Counted from the first letter of the stretch, positions 18,151 to 28,284 are shown. The stretch is 64,000 nt of DNA from Streptomyces asoensis (GCF_013085465.1 NZ_CP049838.1:2294001-2358000), one strand, 5' to 3'. Program-made: numbers and translations. Notes: a model not told the origin generated them from the sequence alone.

Positions 18151-19689
18151 GTGACCGACGCGCACACCGCCGGCCCCTTCATCGCCGCCATCGACCAGGG
18201 CACCACCTCCTCGCGCTGCATCGTCTTCGACCGGGACGGCCGTATCGTCTCCGTCGACCAGAAGGAGCACGAGCAGATCTTCCCGAAGCCGGGCTGGGTC
18301 GAGCACGACGCCAACGAGATCTGGACCAACGTCGAGGAGGTCGTCGCCTCCGCCATCGAGAAGGCCGGCATCACCCGCGACGACATCAAGGCGATCGGCA
18401 TCACCAACCAGCGTGAGACCACGCTGCTGTGGGACAAGAACACCGGTCAGCCCGTCCACAACGCCATCGTCTGGCAGGACACCCGCACCGACGCGCTCTG
18501 CAAGGAGCTCGGCCGCAACGTCGGCCAGGACCGCTTCCGCCGCGAGACGGGCCTCCCGCTGGCCTCGTACTTCGCCGGTCCGAAGGCGCGCTGGCTGCTC
18601 GACAACGTCGAGGGCCTGCGCGAGCGTGCCGAGGCGGGCGACATCCTCTTCGGCACCATGGACAGCTGGGTCATCTGGAACCTGACGGGCGGTGTGAACG
18701 GCGGCAGGCACGTCACCGACGTCACCAACGCCTCCCGCACCATGCTGATGAACCTGCACACCATGGAGTGGGACGAGAAGATCGCCGAGTCCATCGGCGT
18801 CCCGCTGGCGATGCTGCCGGAGATCCGCTCCTCCGCCGAGGTGTACGGCGAGATCACCGGCGGCAAGCTGGGCGACCTGCTCGGCGGCATCCCGGTCGCC
18901 TCCGCGCTCGGCGACCAGCAGGCGGCCCTGTTCGGCCAGACCTGTTTCGCGGAGGGCGAGGCCAAGTCCACGTACGGCACCGGCACCTTCCTGCTGATGA
19001 ACACCGGCGAGAAGCCGGTCAATTCCTACAACGGCCTGCTGACCACGGTCGGTTACCGCATCGGCGACCAGAAGGCGGTCTACGCCCTCGAAGGATCGAT
19101 CGCCGTCACCGGTTCGCTGGTGCAGTGGATGCGCGACCAGATGGGCCTGATCTCCACCGCCGCCGAGATCGAGACCCTCGCGCTCTCGGTCGAGGACAAC
19201 GGCGGCGCCTACTTCGTGCCGGCCTTCTCCGGTCTGTTCGCCCCGTACTGGCGCTCCGACGCCCGCGGTGTGATCGCCGGCCTCACCCGGTACGTCACCA
19301 AGGCGCACCTCGCGCGCGCCGTCCTGGAGGCCACGGCCTGGCAGACCCGTGAGATCACCGACGCCATGACGAAGGACTCCGGCGTCGAGCTCGCGGCGAT
19401 CAAGGTCGACGGCGGCATGACCTCCAACAACCTGCTGATGCAGACGCTCTCGGACTTCGTGGACGCCCCCGTGGTGCGCCCGATGGTCGCCGAGACCACC
19501 TGCCTCGGCGCCGCCTACGCCGCCGGCCTCGCCGTCGGCTTCTGGACCAGCACCGACGATCTGCGCGCCAACTGGCGCCGGGCCGCCGAGTGGACCCCCC
19601 GCATGGACGCGGAGACCCGCGACCGTGAGTACAAGAGCTGGCTCAAGGCCGTCGAGCGGACCATGGGCTGGCTCGAGGACGAGGAGTAA
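18151..19689 (+). CDS. glpK: Glycerol kinase
   Basis: Phosphorylates glycerol to glycerol-3-phosphate with ATP. The 512-residue FGGY kinase starts at GTG 18151 with CAGGAG upstream and shows the N-terminal nucleotide motif DQGTTSSR, the substrate region QRETTLLW and the C-terminal [10 protein letters not shown] block. It lies 74 bp after glpF and 9 bp before glpD, so the three are one operon with the channel, kinase and dehydrogenase in pathway order. Confidence 0.97.
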   Translation: MTDAHTAGPFIAAIDQGTTSSRCIVFDRDGRIVSVDQKEHEQIFPKPGWVEHDANEIWTNVEEVVASAIEKAGITRDDIKAIGITNQRETTLLWDKNTGQPVHNAIVWQDTRTDALCKELGRNVGQDRFRRETGLPLASYFAGPKARWLLDNVEGLRERAEAGDILFGTMDSWVIWNLTGGVNGGRHVTDVTNASRTMLMNLHTMEWDEKIAESIGVPLAMLPEIRSSAEVYGEITGGKLGDLLGGIPVASALGDQQAALFGQTCFAEGEAKSTYGTGTFLLMNTGEKPVNSYNGLLTTVGYRIGDQKAVYALEGSIAVTGSLVQWMRDQMGLISTAAEIETLALSVEDNGGAYFVPAFSGLFAPYWRSDARGVIAGLTRYVTKAHLARAVLEATAWQTREITDAMTKDSGVELAAIKVDGGMTSNNLLMQTLSDFVDAPVVRPMVAETTCLGAAYAAGLAVGFWTSTDDLRANWRRAAEWTPRMDAETRDREYKSWLKAVERTMGWLEDEE

Positions 19690-19698
19690 GAACCCCAC

Positions 19699-21315
19699 AT
19701 GACCAGTCAGACCACCCTGAAGTCCGTGCCTGCCCTGGGGACGCACCCGGCGTCCGGCTCGAACCCGAGCCGTGCCGAGACCCGGGAGCAGCTCTCCAAG
19801 GCGTCGTTCGACCTTCTCGTCATCGGCGGCGGCATCCTGGGCATCTCCACCGCCTGGCACGCCGCGCAGTCCGGGCTCAGGGTGGCTCTGGTCGACGCCG
19901 GCGACTTCGCCGGCGCCACCTCCTCCGCCTCCTCCAAGCTCCTCCACGGCGGTCTGCGCTACCTCCAGACCGGCGCGGTGAAGCTGGTGGCGGAGAACCA
20001 CTTCGAGCGCCGTGCGGTCTCCCGCCAGGTGGCCCCCCACCTGGCGAATCCGCTCACGTTCTACCTCCCCGTGTACAAGGGCGGGCCGCACGGCGCGGCG
20101 AAGCTCGGGGCGGGCGTCTTCGCCTACTCCGCGCTGTCGGCGTTCGGCGACGGCGTCGGTCACCTCCTGTCCCCGGCCAAGGCCGCGCAGGACGTGCCCG
20201 AGCTGCGCACCGACAACCTCAAGGCCGTGGCCGTGTACGGCGACGACCAGATGAACGACGCGCGCATGGCGCTGATGACGGTCCGCGCGGCCGTCGAGGC
20301 GGGTGCCGTCGTCCTCAACCACGCCGAGGTCTCCGGGCTGCGCTTCACCAAGGGCCGGGTCACGGGCGCCGAGCTGCGCGACCGGCTCTCCGGTGACGAG
20401 TTCGGCGTGAGTGCCCGGCTGGTGCTGAACGCGACCGGTCCGTGGGTCGACCACCTGCGCCGGATGGAGGACCCGAACGCGGCTCCGTCCATCCGCCTGT
20501 CCAAGGGCGCCCACCTGGTCCTGAAGCGCACCGCCCCCTGGAAGGCCGCGCTCGCGACCCCCATCGACAAGTACCGCATCACCTTCGCCCTCCCCTGGGA
20601 GGACATGCTGCTGCTCGGCACCACCGACGAGGAGTTCGAGGGCGACCCGGCGGACGTCTCGGTCACCGAGAAGGACACCGCCCAGATACTCGACGAGGCC
20701 GCGTTCTCCATCCGCGACCAGCAGCTGGACCGGGACCTGATCACGTACGCCTTCGCGGGTCTGCGGGTGCTGCCGGGCGGTCCCGGCAGCACGGCGAAGG
20801 CCAAGCGCGAGACCGTGGTGACCGAGGGCAGGGGCGGCATGCTGTCCGTCGCCGGCGGCAAGTGGACGACCTTCCGGCACATCGGCCGTACGGTCATGCA
20901 GAAGCTGGAGGCGCTGCCCGGCCACCCGCTGGGCGACGACTTCGAGCCGATCTCCTCGCTGCCGAAGAAGCTGCCGCTGCCCGGCGTCGCCAACCCGCGC
21001 GCGGTCGCCCACCGGCTGCTGGTCGACAACCCGGCGCCCGGCCCGCGCATGGCGGCCGACACCGCCAGGCACCTGGCCACCCACTACGGCTCGCTGGCCT
21101 TCGACATCGCGCGGCTGGCCAACGAGAACCCCGAGCTGGGCGCGCGCGTCCACCCGGACGCCCCCGAGATCTGGGCGCAGGTCGTCTACGCCCGCGACAA
21201 CGAGTGGGCACAGACGGCGGACGACGTGCTGCGCCGCCGTACGACGCTGACGATCCGCGGTCTCGCCACGGACGACGTCCGCGGCAAGGTGCAGGACCTG
21301 CTCGACAAGAAGTAG
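19699..21315 (+). CDS. glpD: FAD-dependent glycerol-3-phosphate dehydrogenase
   Basis: Oxidises glycerol-3-phosphate to dihydroxyacetone phosphate at the membrane, passing electrons to quinone. The 538-residue protein has the FAD dinucleotide motif VIGGGILGIS near residues 40-49, the SSKLLHGGLRYL signature, and the VAGGKWTTFR block. Last gene of the operon; a strong hairpin follows. Confidence 0.96.
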   Translation: MTSQTTLKSVPALGTHPASGSNPSRAETREQLSKASFDLLVIGGGILGISTAWHAAQSGLRVALVDAGDFAGATSSASSKLLHGGLRYLQTGAVKLVAENHFERRAVSRQVAPHLANPLTFYLPVYKGGPHGAAKLGAGVFAYSALSAFGDGVGHLLSPAKAAQDVPELRTDNLKAVAVYGDDQMNDARMALMTVRAAVEAGAVVLNHAEVSGLRFTKGRVTGAELRDRLSGDEFGVSARLVLNATGPWVDHLRRMEDPNAAPSIRLSKGAHLVLKRTAPWKAALATPIDKYRITFALPWEDMLLLGTTDEEFEGDPADVSVTEKDTAQILDEAAFSIRDQQLDRDLITYAFAGLRVLPGGPGSTAKAKRETVVTEGRGGMLSVAGGKWTTFRHIGRTVMQKLEALPGHPLGDDFEPISSLPKKLPLPGVANPRAVAHRLLVDNPAPGPRMAADTARHLATHYGSLAFDIARLANENPELGARVHPDAPEIWAQVVYARDNEWAQTADDVLRRRTTLTIRGLATDDVRGKVQDLLDKK

Positions 21316-21401
21316 GTCCAGCGGAAGACCTTTCGCCGGCCCACTCCCCTGACCAGGGCCGGCGTCAGGGAACGGCCCCTCCGTACCGGGGCCGGAACCA
21401 C

Positions 21402-21441
21402 GAGACGGGGCGGCTCCACCGAGGTGGAGCCGCCCCGTTTC
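21402..21441. terminator. Bidirectional terminator between glpD and mtnK
   Basis: Core 16-bp perfect stem (21405-21420 with 21423-21438), extendable by three pairs including one G-U. It stands between two convergent genes. Confidence 0.88.
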
Positions 21442-21481
21442 GTGATGCGACGCCGACGGCCGGGCGCCGGTGACGGTCGGT

Positions 21482-22654
21482 TCAGCCGAGCGACTCCACG
21501 ACCGCCCGTACCGCCTCGATGTCCGTCAACTCCTCGCGGCGGACGATCAGTTCGCGGCCCAGCAGCAGTGCGCGCCGGGAGGCGGGCACCGGGTCCGGCA
21601 GGGTCGTCAGGTCGGTCAGATGGGCGAAGCCGATGATGCGGCGGACGATCTCCGTGCCGGCGTAGCCGACGGAGTCGGTCCAGACGCGGCGCAGGAAGCG
21701 GTCGAGATAGGCGTCGTCGAAGAAGGTGTCGACGCGGGTCGGCCACAGACGGCGGAACTCGGCCTCGAACGCCTCCCAGGAGAGGCGGAGCTGCTCGGCG
21801 TGGTCGGACGGCGCGCCCAGTGCCCGCGCCCGTTCCTCGGAGACCAGCACATTGGCCCAGTAGAGGCCGAGGTCGTAGCCGATGGGGCCGACGAAGGAGA
21901 ACTCGGGGTCGAAGACCCGTACCACGGGCGCGTCTTCGCGTCTGCCGACCATCACGCTGCCGGTGTGCAGGTCGCCGTGGAGGAGGGCCTGGGCGCTGGT
22001 CATGAAGGTGTGGCGGAGGTCGGCGACCTCGGTGCGCAGCCGGGTGTCGGCGCGGAAGGCGGCGGCCAGGTCGTCGAGGCCGGGGTGCCAGTGGTTGTGT
22101 TCGTGCTCGACGTACGGCTCGGACAGCACGACGTCTTCGGTGATCTTGCACAGCTCCGGGCTGACGGAGGCGGCGATCAGCGCCTTGCGTTCGGCGGACG
22201 GCATGCCGAAGTCACTGGTGGCGAAGGAGAACTGGGCGACGAACTCGCCGATCCTCGCCGAGGTGTGCGGGCCGTAGGCCGCTCCCTCGTTGAGCAGCGT
22301 GCGCAGCACCTCGAGGTCGGACATGTCCTCCATGACGAGGGCGTAGTTCTCGGGGTCGTAGCCGTGGACCGCCGGGATCTTGTCGGGGGCGACCTTGGCG
22401 ACCTGCTCGTAGGCCCGGGCCTCGGCGTCGGCGCGGTCGGGGTTCATCGGCCAGGAGGGGCCGGCGACGCGGACCCAGGGCAGAGCCTGCTTGACGGCGA
22501 GGCTGCGGGTGCCGTCGGCGGAGGAGGCCAGGAACACCCGGTTCATGTTGCCGTCCGACACCTCCCGGACCCGGATGTCCGCGAGGTCCTCCCAGTGGCC
22601 CCGCTCGCCCAGGTAGGCGGGGATGTCGTCGGTCTCCAGGATGCGGTAGCCCAT
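21482..22654 (-). CDS. mtnK: S-methyl-5-thioribose kinase
   Basis: Phosphorylates methylthioribose to methylthioribose-1-phosphate, the entry step of methionine salvage from MTR. The 390-residue protein has the APH-like kinase fold with EVSDGNMNRVF near 31-41, catalytic Asp228 in LLHGDLHTGSVMV and metal-binding Asp249 in DPEFSFVGPIGYDLG, all characteristic of MtnK. It is the last gene of a four-gene minus-strand operon behind an ABC importer, 14 bp from the permease, so the imported ligand is probably MTR itself. Confidence 0.92.
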   Translation of the reverse strand: MGYRILETDDIPAYLGERGHWEDLADIRVREVSDGNMNRVFLASSADGTRSLAVKQALPWVRVAGPSWPMNPDRADAEARAYEQVAKVAPDKIPAVHGYDPENYALVMEDMSDLEVLRTLLNEGAAYGPHTSARIGEFVAQFSFATSDFGMPSAERKALIAASVSPELCKITEDVVLSEPYVEHEHNHWHPGLDDLAAAFRADTRLRTEVADLRHTFMTSAQALLHGDLHTGSVMVGRREDAPVVRVFDPEFSFVGPIGYDLGLYWANVLVSEERARALGAPSDHAEQLRLSWEAFEAEFRRLWPTRVDTFFDDAYLDRFLRRVWTDSVGYAGTEIVRRIIGFAHLTDLTTLPDPVPASRRALLLGRELIVRREELTDIEAVRAVVESLG

Positions 22655-22668
22655 GGTCGTGAACTCCC

Positions 22669-23715
22669 TTATGCGGTGCGGCGCTTGGACAGGGTGAAGC
22701 TGAAGACCAGGGCGAGGATCAGCACGGTGCCCTCGACGACGTCCTGCGTGTAGTACGGCAGGCCCTTGATGGTCAGGCCGGTGGTGATGATGCCGATGAG
22801 CACCGCGCCGAGGGCGGTGCCCCAGACGTTCGGCCGGCCACGGCCCAGGACGGAGGTGCCGACGAGTGCCACCGCCACCGCCTCCAGCAACTGGGAGGTA
22901 CCGGCCGACACATCGCCCTGGCCGATCCTGGACGCCAGGATGAGGCCGCCCACCGAGGCGAGGACGCCGGAGATGACGTAGGCCAGGGCGCGGTAGGCGC
23001 CGACCCGGATGCCGGCCAGCCGGGAGGCCTCGGGGTTGGCGCCGATGGCGTACAGGACGCGGCCCCAGCGGGTGCGGGCGAGGAAGACCCAGGCGGCGAT
23101 CGTCAGACCGCCGAAGATCAGCACGGAGATCGGGATGCCGAGGACCGTGCCGCGGTCGATCTTCAGGAAGCCGTCGGTGAACCTGCCGGGTGCGGTCGAT
23201 CCGTCGGACATCGTCATGCCCGGAGTGATCGACTGGCCGTCGACGAGGATCAGCTTGCTGCCCTGGATGACGAACATCGTGCCGAGCGTGGCCAGCATGT
23301 CGGGGATCTTCAGTACGACGATCAGCAGGGCGTTGAGCAGGCCCGCGAGCGCGCCCGCCACCAGCACCGCGAGGATCGCGACCGTGCCGACCTGGTTGAA
23401 GACGACCATCGTCTGCGCGGCGACGGAGACGCCCAGTCCGGCGACGGCCCCGACGGACATGTCCATTCCGCCGACGGCCATGGTGAGCGTGACACCGAGA
23501 CCGAGGATCGCGGCGACGGAGACGTACCGCAGGGTGTCGAGCAGGGTGGCCGACTCGCGGAAGGAGCCCTCGCTCAGCGCGAAGTACAGGAACAGCGCGA
23601 CCGTCACGAAGATGAAGCCGTACTTGATCACGGCGTTCTGGACGCGCGCCGCGGTGCCGGTCGCCGGCCGGATCGCCGCCTTGGTGGGGACCTCGGTGCT
23701 CTGGGTGGTGGTCAT
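22669..23715 (-). CDS. Sugar-type ABC permease (RbsC/BPD_transp_2 family)
   Basis: A 348-residue membrane permease with about ten hydrophobic segments and the family motifs GVTLTMAVGGMDMSVGA and ANPEASRLAGI (EAA-like loop). It starts at ATG 23713-23715 with AGGAA upstream. It pairs with the RbsA-like ATPase and the lipoprotein encoded upstream and precedes mtnK. Candidate substrate is methylthioribose, by context only. Confidence 0.9.
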   Translation of the reverse strand: MTTTQSTEVPTKAAIRPATGTAARVQNAVIKYGFIFVTVALFLYFALSEGSFRESATLLDTLRYVSVAAILGLGVTLTMAVGGMDMSVGAVAGLGVSVAAQTMVVFNQVGTVAILAVLVAGALAGLLNALLIVVLKIPDMLATLGTMFVIQGSKLILVDGQSITPGMTMSDGSTAPGRFTDGFLKIDRGTVLGIPISVLIFGGLTIAAWVFLARTRWGRVLYAIGANPEASRLAGIRVGAYRALAYVISGVLASVGGLILASRIGQGDVSAGTSQLLEAVAVALVGTSVLGRGRPNVWGTALGAVLIGIITTGLTIKGLPYYTQDVVEGTVLILALVFSFTLSKRRTA

Positions 23716-23752
23716 GGGGTGATTCCTGGGCCTTCGTGGGGGCGGCCCGGCG

Positions 23753-25291
23753 TCAGACGGACGCCGAGATGGTCTGGATCACGCGGTCACGTTCCGCGTC
23801 TTCGCCGTACGCGTCGAGGTGGACCTCACCGGCCGCGAGGACGACGACCCGGTCGGCCACCTCCAGGACCTCGTCGACGTCGGCGGACAGGACGAGGACG
23901 GCCGTGCCCTCGGCGGCGAGGGCACGGGCCCGGCGGCCGATGTCGCGCCGGGCGCCGATGTCCACGCCTCGGAACGGTTCGTCCAGGATGAGGACACGCG
24001 GGGTGTGGGCGAGCCAGCGGCCGACGACGACCTTCTGCTGGTTGCCGCCGGACAGTTCCTCGACGGTGCTGTGCTCGTCGCGGGCGACGACACCGAGGGC
24101 GTCGATCGTCTCGCGGCCGAGGGCGTCCTCCTTCGGCCGGTTCATGAGACCCGCCCGGGAGAAGGACTTCAGGAACGGCAGCGAGATGTTCCGGGCGACC
24201 GACCAGCCGGGCACCAGGGCGTCGGCGTGCCGGTCCTCGGGGACGAGGTGGACGCCGGCACGGATGGCGTCGGAGGGGCGACGGGGCGCGTAGGCCGTGC
24301 CGTCCAGTTCGACGGTGCCGGTGGCGAAGGGTTCCGCGCCGAACAGGCCGCGGGCCAGCTCGGTCTTGCCCGCGCCCAGCAGGCCCACGACGCCGGTGAC
24401 CTCCCCGGCGCGCAGGTCGAGGTCGAGGGGGGTACGGCCGTCGAAGAGGCGGACGCCGCGCAGCGAGAGGGCGACCTCCCCCTCGGCCCCTTCCCTGACG
24501 GGCCGGGCGGTCGTCACCTCCTGGGACTGGGCCAGCATCGCGCGCAGGGCCGCGTCCCAGTCGAAGGGCCTGGCCTGGTCCTCGGTGAGAAGACCGTCGC
24601 GCAGGACGACCAGCCGGTCGGCGAGCGCGTCGATCTCGCCGAGCCGGTGGGACACGTAGAGCACGGCGATGCCGTCCGCGCGCATCCTCTCGACGAGCGC
24701 GAACAGCCGCTGCGCCTCGGCGGCGGAGAGCGCGGAGGTCGGCTCGTCGAGGATGAGCAGGCGGGGGCGGGTCGCCAGCGCGCGGGCCAGGATCAGCAAC
24801 TGCCGGTCGGAGATGCCGAGTTCGCCGACATCCTGCTTGAGCACCGGGTCGCTCCAGTCCAGGTCGAGGCCGGCCTGGATCTCGCGGGCGCGGGCGAGCG
24901 TGCCGCGGCCGCTCAGGAACGGGTTGCCGCGTTTCTGCGCGAGCTCCTCGAAGACCAGGTTCTCGGCGACCGTGAGGCCGGGCACGATGCCCTCGCCGAT
25001 CCGCTGGTGCACCGTCTGGATGCCCAGCTGACGGGCGGCCAGCGGCGAGGCGAGGGCGACGGGCGTGCCGTCGACACGCACCTCTCCCCCGTGGTCCGTG
25101 TGGACGCCCGAAAGGATCTTGATCAGCGTGGACTTGCCGGCGCCGTTCGCGCCGAGCAGCGCGACGACGCTGCCCGGTGCGATGTCCAGCGTCACGGAGG
25201 CGAGCACCGTCTTGCCGCCGAAGGCCATGCTGACGTCGGTGAGACCGACCGCCGGGACGGCCCGCGAAGGGCTGGGCTCAGTGGGCGACAT
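23753..25291 (-). CDS. Sugar-type ABC ATPase with two nucleotide-binding domains (RbsA-like)
   Basis: A 512-residue tandem ATPase. Domain 1 has Walker A GANGAGKST and a divergent signature (VGELGISDRQLLILARAL); domain 2 has GLLGAGKTE and signature LSGGNQQKVVVG with Walker B VLILDEPFRGVD. It overlaps the end of the binding-protein gene by 14 bp, a sign of translational coupling. Works with the downstream permease. Confidence 0.92.
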   Translation of the reverse strand: MSPTEPSPSRAVPAVGLTDVSMAFGGKTVLASVTLDIAPGSVVALLGANGAGKSTLIKILSGVHTDHGGEVRVDGTPVALASPLAARQLGIQTVHQRIGEGIVPGLTVAENLVFEELAQKRGNPFLSGRGTLARAREIQAGLDLDWSDPVLKQDVGELGISDRQLLILARALATRPRLLILDEPTSALSAAEAQRLFALVERMRADGIAVLYVSHRLGEIDALADRLVVLRDGLLTEDQARPFDWDAALRAMLAQSQEVTTARPVREGAEGEVALSLRGVRLFDGRTPLDLDLRAGEVTGVVGLLGAGKTELARGLFGAEPFATGTVELDGTAYAPRRPSDAIRAGVHLVPEDRHADALVPGWSVARNISLPFLKSFSRAGLMNRPKEDALGRETIDALGVVARDEHSTVEELSGGNQQKVVVGRWLAHTPRVLILDEPFRGVDIGARRDIGRRARALAAEGTAVLVLSADVDEVLEVADRVVVLAAGEVHLDAYGEDAERDRVIQTISASV

Positions 25292-26375
25292 TCGAGATCC
25301 AGTCCGCGGTGGAGACCTGCGACAGGTTCAGCGCGGGCAGCGCCTCCCGCAGCTGGTCCATGTTCGCGATCTTCTTCTCGCGCAGGAAGTCCTGCGTGAT
25401 GGCGACGGCCGGGAACTCGACGGAGGTCTTGTTCAGCTGACCGGCCAGCTCCAGCGCGGTGGTGCGTACGACGGCCGCGCCGACGGCGGAAGGGTCGGTG
25501 CCCGCCGTGGCGACCCAGGGGCTGTCGGCGGCGGTCATCTGCTGGATGTCGGCGTTGGAGACGTCGGCGCCGAAGACCTTCACCTTGTCCTGGAGCTTCT
25601 TGTTCTGCACGGCGAGCACGGTGCCCTTGGCGAGCTCGTCGTAGGGCGCGAAGACGCCGGCCACGTCGGAGTGCTGGGTGAGCGCGGCGGAGACGAGGGG
25701 AACGTTGTCGGTGGCCGTGGAGTCGGTGACCTTGCCGACCTTGAACTGCTGCTTCCAGGCCTGCGAGGTCACCGTCGACTTCCAGACGCTGTCGCGCTTG
25801 TCGAGGGCCGCGTAGCCGGCGACGTTGACGTAGCCGACCTTGGCGTTCTTGCCGACCTCCTTGGCCATCACGTCGAGGACGGCCTGGGCCATGCTCGCGT
25901 CGTCCTGCTTGGTGGAGACGACACCCGCGGTGGCGGTCTCGACGTCGTAGACGACGACCTTGATGCCCTTCTTCACGGCCTTGTCGATCTCCGGCTGGAT
26001 GGTCGCCGGGAAGCCGTGGTCGATGATGATCGCCTTCGCCCCGGAGTTGATCGCCGAGGACAGGTCGGTGGCCTGCTTGGCGTTGTCGGCCTGGGCGTCG
26101 TACACGGTCAGGTCGATACCGAGCGCCTTGGCCTGGGCCTTCGCGCCGTTGCCCCACTGCTCGAAGTAGTCGCCGGCGCCGCTCTGCCGGACCAGGGCCA
26201 CCTTGACCGCGCCCGCGCTGAAGGGGGCGGGCTTCTTGCCGGTGGCGGCGGAGGCCGAGGCGGCGGAGTTGCCGGTGTCCTTCGAGGCGTCCGTGGACTG
26301 CGCGCAGCCGGAGAGGACCAGGGCGGAGACGGAGGCCAGCGAGAGCGCGGCGAGAGGCAGACGGACACGGGACAT
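25278..26375 (-). CDS. Periplasmic-type sugar-binding lipoprotein of the MTR-linked importer
   Basis: A 365-residue Peripla_BP_4 protein. The frame is open further upstream, but ATG 26375 with GGAG gives a normal signal peptide and lipobox LSGC. The body resembles RbsB-like proteins (KVALVRQSGAGDYFEQW; DHGFPATIQPEIDKAVKKG). First structural gene after a short leader ORF at 26527-26598. Ligand probably methylthioribose given mtnK at the operon end; ribose, autoinducer-2 or another pentose are alternatives. Confidence 0.88.
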   Translation of the reverse strand: MSRVRLPLAALSLASVSALVLSGCAQSTDASKDTGNSAASASAATGKKPAPFSAGAVKVALVRQSGAGDYFEQWGNGAKAQAKALGIDLTVYDAQADNAKQATDLSSAINSGAKAIIIDHGFPATIQPEIDKAVKKGIKVVVYDVETATAGVVSTKQDDASMAQAVLDVMAKEVGKNAKVGYVNVAGYAALDKRDSVWKSTVTSQAWKQQFKVGKVTDSTATDNVPLVSAALTQHSDVAGVFAPYDELAKGTVLAVQNKKLQDKVKVFGADVSNADIQQMTAADSPWVATAGTDPSAVGAAVVRTTALELAGQLNKTSVEFPAVAITQDFLREKKIANMDQLREALPALNLSQVSTADWISNVAH

Positions 26376-26486
26376 GAGGGGCTCCAGGTGCGGGGTGACG
26401 CAGAGGGGTGGGGCGGAGGGGAGGCGAAGCAGGGGTGCGTGAGCCCGGAGCGAAGGACGGGAACAAGCCACCGCGCACGGCGGGGA

Positions 26487-26507
26487 GCGCCCCGGGAACG
26501 GGGGCGC
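26487..26507 (-). promoter_or_regulatory. Possible attenuator hairpin
   Basis: GCGCCCC (26487-26493) pairs with GGGGCGC (26501-26507) around a 7-nt loop, 20 nt past the leader stop on the minus strand. Its position suits an attenuator or anti-terminator controlled by leader translation; not proven. Confidence 0.4.
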
Positions 26508-26526
26508 GTCGGAGCTCCGGGAGGGG

Positions 26527-26598
26527 TCAGCGACAGCTGGCAGTGGTCGACCGGAGCAAGTCCACGTACAGCCGCCGCACGAGCAGCAGCGTCTTCAT
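26527..26598 (-). CDS. Cys-containing leader peptide before the MTR importer operon
   Basis: A 23-residue ORF ending LVRRLYVDLLRSTTASCR-stop. The RRxxVDLxR...CR pattern is that of small actinobacterial leader peptides found before sulfur-metabolism genes; a Cys codon close to the stop lets ribosome stalling report cysteine supply. No Shine-Dalgarno is seen, but the predicted transcription start falls on the ATG, so it is probably a leaderless message. The binding-protein gene begins 152 bp downstream with a hairpin between. Confidence 0.75.
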   Translation of the reverse strand: MKTLLLVRRLYVDLLRSTTASCR

Positions 26599-26604
26599 AT
26601 GCAG

Positions 26605-26634
26605 ATCATGAGAACGATTCCAGCCACCCGTCAA
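26605..26634 (-). promoter_or_regulatory. Promoter for the leader and MTR importer operon
   Basis: On the minus strand TTGACG (complement of 26629-26634), an 18-bp spacer and CATGAT (complement of 26605-26610). Transcription would start about 7 bp on, at or next to the leader ATG at 26598. Confidence 0.6.
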
Positions 26635-26749
26635 AGAAATGGACGCAGCATCTCAATATTCAAGACAACGATTACGTCACAGGCGGTGGACGTGCCGCCG
26701 GGAGTTACCATCACGGAACCGGCATCCGACCCGGCACAGCGAGGCCCCG

Positions 26750-26860
26750 ATGACGACTCCCCCACTCTCGGCTCCGCTCGAGCGGGGGGACCCCCGCCGC
26801 GCGAACGCGCTGCGCATGCCCTGCATGCGGCGCTGTCCCGGCGCGCCGTGTCGCGGCTGA
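26750..26860 (+). CDS. Cys-rich leader peptide before mtnD-mtnC-mtnB
   Basis: A 36-residue ORF (or 14 residues from the internal ATG at 26816) ending RMPCMRRCPGAPCRG-stop with three Cys codons in the last twelve. GAGG lies before the first ATG. Its RCPGAPCRG end resembles the RCAGDGCRG end of the leader at 30199. It stops 93 bp before mtnD. The amino-terminal half lacks the usual RRxxVDL pattern, so it is a less certain member than the other two leaders. Confidence 0.6.
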   Translation: MTTPPLSAPLERGDPRRANALRMPCMRRCPGAPCRG

Positions 26861-26953
26861 GTGACCGTCCCCGCCGCCCGCCTCTCCCTTCTCCGCCCCG
26901 TCCGATCCGTCTCGGTATCCGGACATCCCTTACAGAATCCTGGAGTTGCTTCC

Positions 26954-27553
26954 ATGACGCTGCTGACGACCTGGTCCGAGTCCGGCCCGGAGACCCTGGT
27001 CCGCCGCACCTCCGACCCCGTCGAGATCGCCGCGGCCCTCAAGCCGCTGGGCGTGCGCTACGAACAGTGGCCGGTCCGCGCGGACGTGCCGTTCGACGCC
27101 GACAGCGAGACGGTGTTCGCGGCGTACGGCCCGGAGATCGAGAAGCTGAACGCGGAGGAGGGCTTCACCACCGTCGACGTCCTCGGTCTGCACCCGAGCG
27201 ACGACCCGGAGTTCCCGGCGAAGGCGAAGGCGGCCCGCGAGAAGTTCCTCCAGGAGCACACCCACGACGACGATGACGAGGTCCGCTTCTTCGTCTCCGG
27301 CTCCGGCATCTTCTACCTGCACGTGAACGGCGAAGTGCACGCGGTCTTCTGCGAGAAGGGCGATCTGCTGGGCGTGCCGCGCGGCACCACCCACTGGTTC
27401 GACATGGGCACCGAGCCCTCGTTCACGGCGATCCGTTTCTTCCACGAGGAGGACGGCTGGATCGGCAGCTTCACCGGCTCCACCATCGCCGGCCGCTTCC
27501 CGGACTACGACACGATCGCAGCCGGCTACGAGGCCGACCGGGCCGCCGCGTGA
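26954..27553 (+). CDS. mtnD: Acireductone dioxygenase
   Basis: Oxidises the acireductone intermediate to 2-keto-4-methylthiobutyrate (with Fe) in methionine salvage. The frame is open upstream, but ATG 26954 with TGGAG gives the standard 199-residue cupin. Metal ligands His102, His104, Glu109 (HTHDDDDE) and His147 (GTTHWFD) are present. Its TGA overlaps the GTG of mtnC by 2 bases within GTGA, so translation is coupled. Confidence 0.95.
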   Translation: MTLLTTWSESGPETLVRRTSDPVEIAAALKPLGVRYEQWPVRADVPFDADSETVFAAYGPEIEKLNAEEGFTTVDVLGLHPSDDPEFPAKAKAAREKFLQEHTHDDDDEVRFFVSGSGIFYLHVNGEVHAVFCEKGDLLGVPRGTTHWFDMGTEPSFTAIRFFHEEDGWIGSFTGSTIAGRFPDYDTIAAGYEADRAAA

Positions 27554-28284
27554 GCGTGCGGGGCCTGACGTACGACGTGGACGCCGTGGTGCTCGACATC
27601 GAGGGCACCACGAGCGCCACGGGCTTCGTGGTGGACGTGCTGTACCCGTACTCGCGCGCCCGCTTCGCCGAGCTGCTCACCGAGCGGGCCGAGGAGCCCG
27701 TGGTGGCACGGGCGATCGAGCAGGTGCGGGAGCTGACGGGCGAGCCGGACGCCGACGCGGCCACGATCGAGAAGACGCTGAACGCCTGGCTCGACGAGGA
27801 CCGCAAGGCGACCCCGCTGAAGAGCCTCCAGGGCGTCATCTGGTCCGAGGGCTTCGCGCGCGGCGACCTCGTCTCGCACTTCTACGACGACGTCGTGCCG
27901 CGGCTGCGCGCCTGGCACGCGGCGGGGCTGCGACTGTACGTGTACTCGTCGGGTTCGGTGTCCGCCCAGCGGGCGTGGTTCACCAACAGCCCGGCGGGCG
28001 ACCTCACCGCGCTCCTCTCCGGGCTGTACGACACCGAGAACGCCGGCCCCAAACAGGAGCCGGAGTCGTACCGCCGTATCGCCGGGTCGACCGGCGTGCC
28101 GGCGATACGGCTGCTCTTCCTCTCCGACCGGCCGGGGGAGCTGGACGCGGCCCGCGAGGCCGGCTGGCACGCGGTCGGGATCCGGCGGCCGGGAGAACCG
28201 TATTTCCAGCAGGGCGTCGGCGACCACGCGCAGGCGGGGGCGTTCGACGAGATCACCGTCAGCAATTCCAGGAGCACCTCATGA
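27550..28284 (+). CDS. mtnC: Enolase-phosphatase E1
   Basis: A HAD enzyme that enolises and dephosphorylates 2,3-diketo-5-methylthiopentyl-1-phosphate. The 244-residue protein has nucleophile motif LDIEGTTS (Asp16, Glu18 instead of the usual second Asp, as in the E1 family), YVYSSGSV for motif II, the motif-III lysine in GPKQEP and [13 protein letters not shown] for motif IV. Overlaps both neighbours by GTGA and ATGA. Confidence 0.95.
   Translation: MSVRGLTYDVDAVVLDIEGTTSATGFVVDVLYPYSRARFAELLTERAEEPVVARAIEQVRELTGEPDADAATIEKTLNAWLDEDRKATPLKSLQGVIWSEGFARGDLVSHFYDDVVPRLRAWHAAGLRLYVYSSGSVSAQRAWFTNSPAGDLTALLSGLYDTENAGPKQEPESYRRIAGSTGVPAIRLLFLSDRPGELDAAREAGWHAVGIRRPGEPYFQQGVGDHAQAGAFDEITVSNSRSTS

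Noticed and set aside
26639..26749. N-terminal extension of the leader ORF before mtnD
   Set aside because: The frame is open back to 26639, but only the ATG at 26750 has a ribosome site and the extension overlaps the divergent promoter region.
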